Below the pieces are notes generated by a model. It ran no database searches. It was given only the letters and a program-made list of their open reading frames with translations, and was not told the origin of the DNA. DNA of 64,000 nt from Neofusicoccum parvum (Eukaryota; Ascomycota; Dothideomycetes; Botryosphaeriales; Botryosphaeriaceae), in the NCBI GenBank assembly GCA_020912385.1, contig CP087214.1:1364001-1428000 (forward strand), in the 5' to 3' direction. The translations under genes were made by a program, and so were the position numbers. Each line of letters begins with the position of its first letter. Position 1 is the stretch's first letter. Of the stretch, positions 50,699-61,100 are shown piece after piece.

Positions 50699-52921
50699 AT
50701 GGCTCGACCTTACACAGAGTTTGACAGTGAAAGCAGGTGGTCGGACACTACAACCACCATAAATGCCAGGAGATCCGATGTTTCCTTTTTCCAGCCATTT
50801 ACCAGGAACGCACTCGCACAACCAACACGATCCGGCCTACTAAACCGACCTCTCCCTTCCGTCAACAAAGGTATCAAAGAAGAGCCTAAGAGCTCCCCTC
50901 GCTTCTCGAGCAGTCAAACGAGCTCTGAAGGACAACTTCGTGCCTCCGCTACAAGTTCCTTGAGCCAAAGTTCTCAGATTCCCATGGAAGACAAAGTTTT
51001 TTCTGCTGCAAGTCAAAATTCCATTGATCCTGAGGATGGTGCAAGTTTCGGCAGCCCTCGCCTGTCCAACCTGCATGACAGCCCTCATAGGAGAGAGATG
51101 AGCAGTGCTCTGACGCAAATAGGCCTTTTTGCGCATAAGAGATCTCCGTCCCGACTCGATAGAGAGGCCTCTGACTCTGTTACTGACGAGGACAACCTGC
51201 TTTCTTTGCAAGAAAAATTTTGTATGAAGCGGAGTGCCCCAGCTGCTGGCAAAGAAAGTAATGCTGCTCAACAAGCAAAGAAAAGATGTACCGCTGGTTC
51301 CTTATCAAATTACACGCGGGCTACCACGCCGATAATCTTCCAAACAGAGATCGGAGAATCCAGCATTCGTAAGCACAAACACCTGGCTTGTGCGGATCAT
51401 CGGTCAGCAGCACGATTTTACCGGCGACACGATGCAAGACTGCCCAAAAGAAAGATCCACACCTGGTCCTTCGAGGAACGAGAAGCTCTGTTCCTTCTTG
51501 CTCAATTCTATGAACATGATGAACAGTCCATTAAGGCCACGGCGGAGATAGCGAGCATTCTCAATGAGTACTTTTCCTCGCCCTCACATGATGTCTTCCG
51601 GACAGGACAAATCAGAGCACAATTCCGGGAATGGCGAAATGTTTACTGCGAGAAGAGTCCAGTCTACGACATTAGAGAAGTATGGATGAGAAAGAAAACT
51701 AAGCTCGAGGCAGCCGCCGCGCGGGTTGGAATTGCACTGAAGCCTCGGGTTAGCGAGCCGCAATTCGGGAAAACGAGGCACTCACCAAAGACTCAAGAGA
51801 AAGCTGAAAAGAACAAAGTTTGGTTTCTGGCCACATTGCTTAGGAGAAGAGCGGAGCAGCAAGCTACAACCCCCTCTCCACCAACTTCCCCGCTGGGCGG
51901 GCGGTCTTCAGACGCCCAAAACATGATCATTCCTGAACTTTTGGAAGCAGCATCATCTGAAAGTCAGTCATCTCCATCGGACCCACACAGTCGTCAGGCA
52001 CAAACCCTCGAGGAATCCACAGACAAAGTTGTAGCAACGCCCCCTCCAGACATCCCAGGTCTTCAATATTGGAGTCCTTCGCCTTCACTTCTCTACAGAG
52101 TCTACCATGAAAAGAGCGTCGGCTTGAACTCGCCGACTTTATTTCGCGCTGGAATGTGGGATTACCCAGGCAACAAGCATATACCACCTTCCGGAGGCGA
52201 AGACGACATACACGATAACGCACGACACCATCTCTCCCGAGAAAACTTTCGATCCAAGTTGATTTCCAGCACTGATTCGCTAATCTGGGCAATGCACCTG
52301 GCCACAAAGTGGGAATTCCAAGGACTTCGCCCGCACATTGCCATCATTGACGCAGTCTCCTTAACAGCTAGCCGCGGAGTGTACCACGCCGCCCCAATAG
52401 CAGCTGAAATCAGGAAGCGAGGCAACATTGAAAGATTATGGTACAAAGGACAGAACGAATACTTCGTATGGGGCGAGATCACCCAGGACTTTATTCTTTG
52501 CGACCTTCCATTCGATCTGTTCCGCTCGCTCACGGATAATGATTTTGCCCTTGTCGACCTACTTGGTCTCGAGGACATCAATCCGGAGAGATCTCTTTCT
52601 GCAACCCGCCGTGCGTTTCTGGGTCAGGCAGTTGTTCTTGATGCTCCTGCAGGTCAGACGATCGGACGTGCGATGTCTTTGTTCGGTCTCGGGATGACGA
52701 CGCCCTCGCCGATGGTCGAGCAGTTCGTATACAACATTTTCCAAGGTTGGGCTCTTGGTGCGATGGATGTACAGTTCATGGCGGAGGCGTTTGTCGTAGG
52801 TCTGAGGGATACCGAGGAGTGGGTGGACAACTGTGTTATCTTGAGCAATGATCAGGTCGATGTCTTGAAGGGAGCGTTTGTGAACGGAGTTAGCAGAGCA
52901 ACAAAGGAACGTAAGAAGTAG
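50699..52921 (+). CDS. Myb/SANT-like and DUF7587-like protein, possible ADP-ribosyltransferase fold
   Basis: Single exon, 740 residues, role unknown. The N-terminal ~240 residues are Ser-rich and disordered, with basic patches (AKKRC, RLPKRK) suiting nuclear location. Residues ~254-311 (HTWSFEEREALFLLAQFYEHD to RTGQIRAQFREWR) look like a Myb/SANT-type helical DNA-binding unit. After a Ser/Pro linker, the C-terminal domain (~460-620) begins SLLYRVYHEKS and resembles the fungal DUF7587 type as I recall it. In it R467, then S523-S524-T525 (LISSTDSLIWAMHLA), then Q585-N-E587 (GQNEYFVWGEI) follow the R / S-x-T / Q-x-E order of the R-S-E class of ADP-ribosyltransferases. This is pattern recognition only and activity is untested. 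The start at 50699 is the first ATG in frame. Downstream PDX1 is convergent. Confidence 0.75.
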   Translation: MARPYTEFDSESRWSDTTTTINARRSDVSFFQPFTRNALAQPTRSGLLNRPLPSVNKGIKEEPKSSPRFSSSQTSSEGQLRASATSSLSQSSQIPMEDKVFSAASQNSIDPEDGASFGSPRLSNLHDSPHRREMSSALTQIGLFAHKRSPSRLDREASDSVTDEDNLLSLQEKFCMKRSAPAAGKESNAAQQAKKRCTAGSLSNYTRATTPIIFQTEIGESSIRKHKHLACADHRSAARFYRRHDARLPKRKIHTWSFEEREALFLLAQFYEHDEQSIKATAEIASILNEYFSSPSHDVFRTGQIRAQFREWRNVYCEKSPVYDIREVWMRKKTKLEAAAARVGIALKPRVSEPQFGKTRHSPKTQEKAEKNKVWFLATLLRRRAEQQATTPSPPTSPLGGRSSDAQNMIIPELLEAASSESQSSPSDPHSRQAQTLEESTDKVVATPPPDIPGLQYWSPSPSLLYRVYHEKSVGLNSPTLFRAGMWDYPGNKHIPPSGGEDDIHDNARHHLSRENFRSKLISSTDSLIWAMHLATKWEFQGLRPHIAIIDAVSLTASRGVYHAAPIAAEIRKRGNIERLWYKGQNEYFVWGEITQDFILCDLPFDLFRSLTDNDFALVDLLGLEDINPERSLSATRRAFLGQAVVLDAPAGQTIGRAMSLFGLGMTTPSPMVEQFVYNIFQGWALGAMDVQFMAEAFVVGLRDTEEWVDNCVILSNDQVDVLKGAFVNGVSRATKERKK

Positions 52922-53267
52922 AGACAACTGCACAAGGGATGATTGGCGGTTGAGGATTGCTTTCGGTCAGGAATATGCACGCGCCAGCTCCCCTTGGGGC
53001 GGCGCAAGTTTCTGGAGGGACCTTGCTTTTACTGGAGGATGCTCTTTTGAACTCCGAGTGGTCTGTTACTTTCTAGTTGGGTTTCTGGGCTAGTGGTTGG
53101 CTCGAAGACAATTGGCGTTATGCGAAAACAATCACAAAGGTATGCGGAGTATTTTACCGAATCATGATTCCCAATGCAATGGAATTCAGAGGGTATTCGA
53201 TATGCCTTCAAACGCGCCGCTAATCTACAGTGCCACCCACTCGCGTCTATTGAAAAACAAATTACAT
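52922..53267. other. Convergent intergenic region, nothing seen
   Basis: 346 bp containing the 3' ends of the DUF7587-like gene (+) and PDX1 (-). Confidence 0.5.
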
Positions 53268-54707
53268 TTACAATACCAGCTCGCCAGGCTGAGTTTCCAG
53301 AACGACCTTCACCCTCTCCAAGAAAATTGTTGCTCTCTTCTCCTCACCCTTGGGAACGCTGACGCTGAAGACATTGACCGGACCGGCAATGCTGGTAGTC
53401 GCAACGGGCTTTGCGCTCTTGGCCTTAGCGGGCTTACCGGCCAAGATATCGAAGATGTCAGCCTTCTGCGAGACCTTGGCGGGCTTAGAGGCGAGAGAAG
53501 GCAGAGCAGAAACCTCCGGGATGAACTGTCCCCTCGACGTCGTGGGGATCTTGTTCAGTCCGATAACAGCATCAAAAAGCTCGTCTGCGGTGGGCTGAGC
53601 GGTCTTGGAGCGCGGGAGATCCTCGTTGGCGAGCTCAGTGGCACGGGCAACGAACTCCGAGAGGGGAAGGTAAACCCCCAGGGTATCCTGGAGACGCTTC
53701 TGGCATTCCAAAACTGCCTTGAAGTTGATAGGGAGGGTGACTTCGGTGATGGGCTCCGGAACCGGTTCAGCAGGAGCTACGGGGGCAGCAGGAGGAGCAG
53801 CAGGCGCCTTTGGCTGCACAGCCTTGATGTTGCTCAGGTCCAGGTGGGCCTTCTTAGCCAAAATTTTGGACAGGTCCGACGCGTATGTGCTCTCAGACAG
53901 CTTGCCGGCGTAGGCAAGTACGTCTCCTTTCAACAAGCGGCCACTCGGACCCGTAGCAGGAATCTTGTCGGCATCCTCCTTGGTCAAGCCGTTTGCGCGT
54001 AGGGCACTAAGCACCGAGGGGTAGAGCGGGTAGGTTTGTTTGACGGCCTGGCCAGGAGGAGCGGCGCTCGAAGCGCTTGTCTTGGTTGGAGTACTGGGCT
54101 TGGGGGCCTCGGATGGCGTGGACTCCTTTGGTGCAGCGGGCCGCTGCTGAACGTTGTCTTCGGCGGGAATCTCCAGACTGCTGAGGTCGTCGCCGGGCTC
54201 CGCGAGGACGCCAATGCGTTGACCAACCTTCACGGCCTTGCTTCCGTCGCCCAGCTGTGCCAATGTCAGCTCGTTGCCGTTCTGCGGCTATACAACGGTG
54301 CCCTACCGTAATCTTGGCCAAGATGCCGTCGTCCTGCGCCTCAACGTCCATCTGTGCTTTGTCCGTCTCGATCTCGAGGAGGACATCGCCGGCCGAGAAA
54401 GACTCTCCTGTGTCCGGTCAGACGCATTCTCCAGCCATTGTCCGGCATGCGCCTGGGCGCCCGTCTCGTACCTTCTTTGATCTTCCAGCTCGCGATGTTG
54501 CCTTCGGTCATGGTGGGAGAGAGCGCGGGCATCTGGAAGTTCTGCGCGGCGGCGCTCACAGGCGAGGAGCGGAAGCCTGAAGCAGCACGTCAGCACGAGT
54601 CGACAAAGATGGGATGGCGGAAGCTGACCTCTGCGGGCGGCATTCTGGGGCAGCTGGCGGGTAGCGGCGCGGACGGACAGCCTGGCGGCGGCGCTCAGCG
54701 AGGCCAT
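53268..54707 (-). CDS. PDX1: Pyruvate dehydrogenase complex protein X (E3-binding protein)
   Basis: Mitochondrial matrix structural subunit that docks dihydrolipoamide dehydrogenase (E3) onto the pyruvate dehydrogenase core. Four exons on the minus strand: 54707-54629, 54576-54472, 54407-54307 and 54254-53268, giving 423 residues. The N-terminus ([20 protein letters not shown]) is a mitochondrial presequence. A lipoyl domain follows ([22 protein letters not shown]), with the lipoylated Lys78 in EIETDKAQM. After a Pro/Ala-rich linker comes the peripheral subunit-binding domain ([38 protein letters not shown]). There is no C-terminal acyltransferase catalytic HxxxDG motif, which separates it from E2 (LAT1). 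All three introns are GT-AG. Divergent from another mitochondrial gene across 304 bp. Confidence 0.95.
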
Positions 54708-55011
54708 GATGACCGGCGAGGCAGCAATGCCTCGAGGAGTTGTGCGGGGGGCGTGGGCGCGGAGGGCGGAGCTGAGGATGCGAGAGCGGTGGTGAGCGGG
54801 CGGAGTGTTGGGACGGTCGCTGGTGCTTGGGAAAATCCCGGCGCCGCACCAAGTCCGCGTCGGAGCGCGGCGGGGAGCTGATCTCCGTTGAGCTGCACTT
54901 TTTGTCCGCCGCCGCGCTTCTGCCACCTGCGCGCCCAGCCCCATTCGCGCCCAGTATGGCCTCCGTTCCCGCCTGAGCAACGTCGCATTGACTGATGCTG
55001 CGCAACAGACC
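54708..55011. promoter_or_regulatory. Divergent promoter between PDX1 and a mitochondrial membrane protein gene
   Basis: 304 bp between the two ATGs. GC-rich without an obvious TATA box. Both products carry N-terminal mitochondrial-type presequences, so shared control is plausible but unproven. Confidence 0.45.
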
Positions 55012-55981
55012 ATGGCCACCTGCTTCCGGGGGGCTGCCCCCTTCGTGAGACGCTCATTCTTCCAGCCTCCGCCATGTCGGACCACCCAGCCGAGTCCGTT
55101 CGCGACCCTCCGCTTCTTCACGGCGAGCGCATTTCGCAGCGCATCCACAAAGACCAAGCGGAACGCCCCACGGCCGGCACCAATCCTCGCCAAGTCCGCT
55201 GAAGTCAAGGCCTACCAGTCCAAGGTCAAAGTGCCGTGGAAAGCGTGGGAACGAGACATTCTGGAGAAAATGGCCTCAAAGAACTCGGAGACCCTGCTGT
55301 ACTCAGCTCCGAAGCAGAACGGCTTCCGGCTCGTGTGCTACGCCGCCGCCTTCGCATGCTTCGGTGCCTCTGCTTCGTCGTACAAGTTCTTCTTCGATGA
55401 TTTGAGAGACGAGAAGGACAGGAACGGGCTTGCAGGCTGGGTTCCTCTGGCATTCGGGGTCATTGCTGTCTTTTGGGCTTGCATAGGCACCTGGATCGCA
55501 GCAGCGCCAATGGGAATTGTGAGGTCAATATCCGCCGTACCCAAGCTTGGCCCCCAAAACAGCCTGGCGCTGCGTATCGAGGTTATGCGGCTGCCAGGTA
55601 TCAAAGACAAGATTCACTATGTATCGCCGGCAGAAGTCACTGCGGATGGTAGTATTGCTGCAACGACCGTCGAATACACCGTGGCAAGGTCAGCTGTTAT
55701 AGACTCCAGGAAGCCGAGGTCGGATGACCCCATGCTCTTGAAGCCCTTCCTGGCCCTGGGGAGGTTTGTCGGCCGATCACTGTACAATCTTATGATCTAC
55801 ACCAAGATGTCGGTGATGAGAGAAGGTTTTGTGAAGATTAGGATTGCAAATGCTGGAGTTGCCAAGATTGATTGCGCTGGCGAATTGGCTATGGGCGGAC
55901 ATGGTGAGCATGATAAATGTACAAAGTCTTCTGCCCCGGCTAACAGCTGTAGTACTCGATCAATTGATCAAAATCCTTTGA
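55012..55981 (+). CDS. Two-pass mitochondrial membrane protein, possibly TMEM223-like
   Basis: Two exons, 55012-55903 and 55953-55981 (intron 49 nt), give 306 residues ending GHVLDQLIKIL. Without the splice the frame would run on for ~100 unlikely residues. The N-terminus is rich in Arg/Ser/Phe without acids (MATCFRGAAPFVRRSFF, then TLRFFTASAFRSAS), typical of a mitochondrial presequence. Two hydrophobic segments lie at about 104-121 (GFRLVCYAAAFACFGASA) and 142-165 (GWVPLAFGVIAVFWACIGTWIAA), separated by a short charged loop. A soluble domain of ~130 residues follows. This two-helix-plus-domain layout is like TMEM223, an inner-membrane protein tied to cytochrome oxidase assembly; the match is from memory and tentative. 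Divergent from PDX1. Confidence 0.8.
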
Positions 55982-58114
55982 ACCAGCGACCTTCCATAAC
56001 TGTAAAATTATCTGAATCAACGGTCCTCGATTACTTCCTGAACACGACCGCAATGCAAATTACGTATATCCTTGACATACATCGCTCGGTCGCCAGGATC
56101 AAGGGACCGTGGGTGGGCTCAAAAGCTTTCTGCATAGTAATGATAAAGGGAGCTTCTCTGCGTAGAAAACCAATGTGGCTGTTCACGAATACGATCCAAG
56201 GCTACCACATACTTGACAGCGGTTGTACTAAACCTGGAGTTAGAGCGTCGCAGCTGTGTATGCTTGGATTAGGTCACTGCTGATTGCCAGCTCTATAGCC
56301 TAAAATGTCTGTTTTAGTAGAGATATCTTTTTTCGCAAAGCAGTGCAACAATATATTTCAATATGCAATAAGTTAAAGGATTCACTCAGGAACACAGTTT
56401 TTCTGCAAATTCTGCCGAATGTAAGCTCTAGCACTCCATCCGACGATTGGTTTCCCTGTACAGCACTTTGTGCAATAGCCAATTAATTGACACATACCGA
56501 CTACTGTCAGCTACAAGGTGCGGTACGGCGCTATGGATGCCCACGGGAGGAAGAGTAGAGTGCACATTTTACATTTCCGCGATGTAACCAGACGCCACTC
56601 GAGAAGGACCGAGCTATGTGACAGTCAATGTCAGATCTGATAGTATATGTCGGACTCGATCAGGCGGCCGGCCAGAGCACTGACAGCGGTCATGCACGTA
56701 CAGCATCCAAATGCCGAACAATACCCGCGGCTGGCAGGGCGCACAATCGGGCATTCTGAAATGAACGCTGACAGGAAGCTGCGATAAGAACACATGCAAG
56801 AGCCTCCAATAATGCCATCAGCTGGGATCTAGCGCTGTCCAAAGGCCTGCAGATGTCAGCCAGGAAGCTGGAGCGAAGGGCGCCAGCACAGCGTGGTGAA
56901 ACCACGTGACAAAAGCTCGGGCGCTATGACTAAATCTGGAGGTACGAGAGAGCTCAAGTTCCTTCCGCTACTCCAAACCACCGACGCAAGGCCTCACCAT
57001 CACCACACCATCCACGATGGGCTTCTGCATCAGCACACGATCAATGCGGGCTGCGCAGCTGCACGGGTGCAGGCCATGCTGCGGACGATGCATGCCTACG
57101 TATCAAGCAGTCGTTGCCAACAAGCCTTTTGCAGTCGCAGAAATGTAGTTGTTATCGTCGAGAACGGCAACAGCAGCGTGTGTTTGCAAAAATCGACGGT
57201 GACAGTCGTGGGCGCAGATGCTCGCTCGATTTTGGAACGGAGCGCAGGGACGCGAGCGAGAGCGTTGCGGCGGGTCGAGCACGGCACGTGCTTCCCCACA
57301 AAGAAGGACGCACCCGCTGGCAGATGCTTAACAGCGATAAGGTTTTGAGCCTCAACGGTTCCTGCAGCCGATCGACGGCAGCTAGGGTGCCTGAGAAGGA
57401 CGGGGAGGTCGTTTGTGAAGCTGCGGGCGCGGGCCCGGGAGGCGGCGGCGAGACCCCGAAACTGCATGGAATCGAGTCGCGGAGGTGCGGGAGGGCAATT
57501 GGGCGCAGTTTCGGGGCATTTGCAGCACATTTGCAGCGTCGGCAGAGGGGCGCATCGCAGTGGCATAAGGGCGTTCGTTCGCGCACGAGAAAAGTGGTTG
57601 ATGTTTTGGCGGCGCTGATTGGCCCGCGCGCGTCGGCGTAAGCGGGTCTTGGCACCGCTCTGCACCGCGACGAGCGCCTTGAACACGAACCCAAAACACC
57701 GCGACTCCTCTCCCCGACACCTTCACCAACCCTCTGCTCGGCGTCGCATCTCCTCCGGCAACGCGTGCGATCCGGTCGCTGCATTCCTGCACGCGCCAAC
57801 CCATCGTCGCTCGCGCTGCCCATCGCGTCGCCGCTTGCCGTCCTGGTGCGTCACCGCCGCTGCTCCAGCTTCGCGCCCGGTGGTCGCAGCCGCAGTCGCC
57901 CATAGCAGCGCCTCGCCTCTGCTGCCAGGCTGTACACCAACTACATCTCACACACCGCCTTCCTGTAAGCTTCACTCGCACCCAGTCCTCAATTCCGCCA
58001 TCTCTCTCCCATGCCGCCCGTCTTGAGCACCGAGCTGACCTTTCTGCCGCTGGCCCAGTCTCTACCTCACCCAGCCACCTGTTGCGGTGCATACCCGCTC
58101 GTCTCGCCTTCACC
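55982..58114. other. Intergenic region upstream of YTA7
   Basis: About 2.1 kb. The first part is AT-richer (56280-56650). 57100-58100 is GC-rich and dense with overlapping frames (up to 298 codons on the minus strand, running antisense into YTA7), which look spurious. The YTA7 promoter and a pyrimidine-rich leader lie in the last few hundred bases. No gene seen. Confidence 0.5.
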
Positions 58115-61100
58115 ATGAAGAGTTCATCCAGGGCGAAGTTGGAGAACTTCGATCCCAATGCGTCGGATCCCAATGATTCTGACTTCGAGGAGAATCCATC
58201 CTCACCCCCTCGTCGGTCATCCAAGAAGAAGAAGTCCGCATCCGCACGTAAGAAGAACCAGAAGCGTTCGCGACGCAACTACTCGGATGACGACATCCTT
58301 GATGACGACGATGATATAAGTGAGGAGTCGTATGGATCACCCAGCGCAGAATCTGAAGACGAGCCTGAGATCAATGAGAACACTGGTCGACCCACCCGTA
58401 GGGCGACCAAGAAAGAAATAAAGTACGAGGAAAGCGAGGGTGAGGAGGACATTGAAAACGACGAGCTGGTTGTGGACTCGCTCGAAAAGCACACTGGCGA
58501 CAAGCGGAAGCAACAACGGTCGCTGATCGTAAAGTTGAGAGTGAGCGCACCAGAGCAGAACACACGAAGCACGCGCGCCAGATCGACTCGTGCGGCAAGT
58601 AAGTCTGCGCAGCCTGAGCCGAACGTGAGGACACGAAGGAGTTCGCGACTCTCTGAAGATCGCGACCAACCGCTACAAGAACTTGGATACACAGGAAGGG
58701 CACGATCTGTCCGTTCTGCGACAGGCAGCCACTCACCTCCGCGAAGGGCTGGGAATAGACTCGCGCAAGGCCGCAAGGCGCCGATGAAGCGGCCCAGCAC
58801 CATCATGGAGAATTCACAGGAACAATCCGGACATTCGGCTCAGAGCCCCGACCCTCTCCAACCAAAGGAAGAAGCACAAGAAGAAACACGTGAAGAAATT
58901 CAAGTCAGCCAAGCGGCTTCTGTCACCTCTGAAATCCAATTCGAAGCTCAAAGCATCGAAGACGCCCAGTCAGGCGAGGCTGTGATTCAAGAGTCAGAGC
59001 ACGAGCAGCAGGAAGAGGAGGAAGAGGATAGCGACGAAGGCCCTGTTACAAGAACCAGAGGCCGCGCTCGTGGACAACTATCTGTAGGTCAACAGTTTTC
59101 TTCATGCGCAACAACAACAGCAGAATCAACAACAGGCACGCAACCAACGTCTCCAACAATTTCTGAGAAGTCTTTCAGCACATCATCATCGCAGGATCCA
59201 AAATACACCTGTCACATTCCAAAGAGTCAACGAGTCAGCCAAAGAGAATTGAAAGCGCTAAGCATAGATCAGCAGCCCCCCACCCAGCGAACGGCGGCCA
59301 GAGGGTCGCAGAAGAGACGCGCCGACGACTCCAGCGACGACTTCGACCCAGACGCTAACAAGCACGAGAGTGAGGACGATGATTCGGAGAATGGCCAGGA
59401 ACAACGACCCCGCAAACGCCAGAAAAGTTCCGGCGAAGACAGCAGCCCCCGCAAGAAGTCGACCCGTCCGACCCGATCTTCTCAACGCAGTAGGCACAAC
59501 TCTGGCTCTGAAGATGACGGTGATCTAGATCTAGAAGAAATTGCCGACGAAGCCGCTGAGCTGGCTGATGACCAGAGGCGCACCCGCAGGACTCGTCATG
59601 CACGTGTTGGCGAGGTTCAATACAAGCATACACCTAAGCTCCGTGAGAGACCAGCTAACCAAAGCTACGCAATTGCACCCTTGCGAGATGTGTTCGCGCA
59701 AGATGAGCAAGCAGCCGAAGAAGCGACGGCAGAGCCATCAGCATCCCAGAGAAAGCGCGGCGGTGGTGGCAAAGGGTGGCGCTCACTCTTCTCCACCCAA
59801 GGGCCGTTTGGTGGCTTCGGTGTTCAGCCACTCATTGGCAGTATGTCAACCCCAGAATAGTTTAGGATACTCCAATACTGACAGCACTTCAGGTACGCCT
59901 TCACGCCGCGAACCTCTTGGCGAGCTGGACTCCGACAGTAGCGACGACGACGATGTTAACCAGAGTGGTCAACGCGGACCTCATGCACCTGGCGCTGCCG
60001 TTACACCCAAATCCACCGCCGGCAGCCTGGTGCCGCTCGGCTCTGGTGCTAGCTCGGCTCAGAAGGACTTCCGTGGCGGCCCCGCGAACTTTGGAAAGAT
60101 CGGAGGGACTTCTAATGCAGACGTGAGCCCGGTCACCGTTGACGAGAATGTCAACTTTGACAGTGTCGGAGGACTGGACAACCACATCAACCAATTGAAA
60201 GAAATGGTCTCCCTGCCTCTCCTCTACCCAGAGGTGTTCGAGAAATTCAAGATTACTCCGCCGCGTGGCGTGCTCTTCCACGGCCCTCCTGGTACGGGTA
60301 AGACCCTTCTGGCCCGCGCCTTGTCGAACGCCGTCAGTGCAAACGGCAAGAAGGTTACATTCTACATGCGGAAGGGCGCCGACGCCCTCAGCAAGTGGAT
60401 TGGAGAGGCAGAGCGCCAGCTTCGTATGCTCTTTGAGGATGCACGCAAGAATCAGCCTAGCATCATCTTCTTCGATGAGATCGACGGCCTTGCACCGGTG
60501 CGGTCCAGCAAATCGGAGCAGTCTCTCGCTTCTATTGTCGCGACCCTGCTGGCCCTCATGGATGGAATGGATGATCGTGGCCAGGTGGTCATCATTGGCG
60601 CAACCAACCGTCCTGACAACGTTGATCCGGCCTTGCGCCGTCCTGGAAGATTCGATCGCGAGTTTTACTTCCCACTTCCAACCGTTGAAGCCCGTCGCGC
60701 CATCATCGACATCCACACGAAAAACTGGAGCCCTCCTCTTGCGAATGCATTCAAGGATCAGCTCGCTGACTTAACCAAGGGCTATGGTGGTGCTGACCTC
60801 CGCGCACTCTGCACGGAGGCCGCCGTCAACGCCGTTCAAGGCACATTCCCGCAAATCTACCAGTCGAACAAGAAGCTGGTCATTGACACGGACAAGATCA
60901 AGGTGTCCGCGAAGGATTTCATGATTTCAGTCAACAAGATTGTGCCCTCATCACAGCGTTCCTCATCATTTGGTGCCGCACCTTTGCCGAAGTCCACCAC
61001 TCCTCTTCTCAAGCCACAGCTCGAGGAAATCATTCGAATAATCGACGAGGTCATCCCGCCGAAACAGAAGTTGACTGCTCTTGAGGAGGCACAGTACGAC

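Noticed and set aside
55904..56283. Read-through extension of the mitochondrial membrane protein
   Set aside because: A GT-AG intron at 55904-55952 gives a short, plausible C-terminus; the unspliced extension enters AT-rich non-coding sequence.
57382..58278. 298-codon minus-strand frame
   Set aside because: Its N-terminal part is antisense to the YTA7 start and the rest is GC-driven; no domain.
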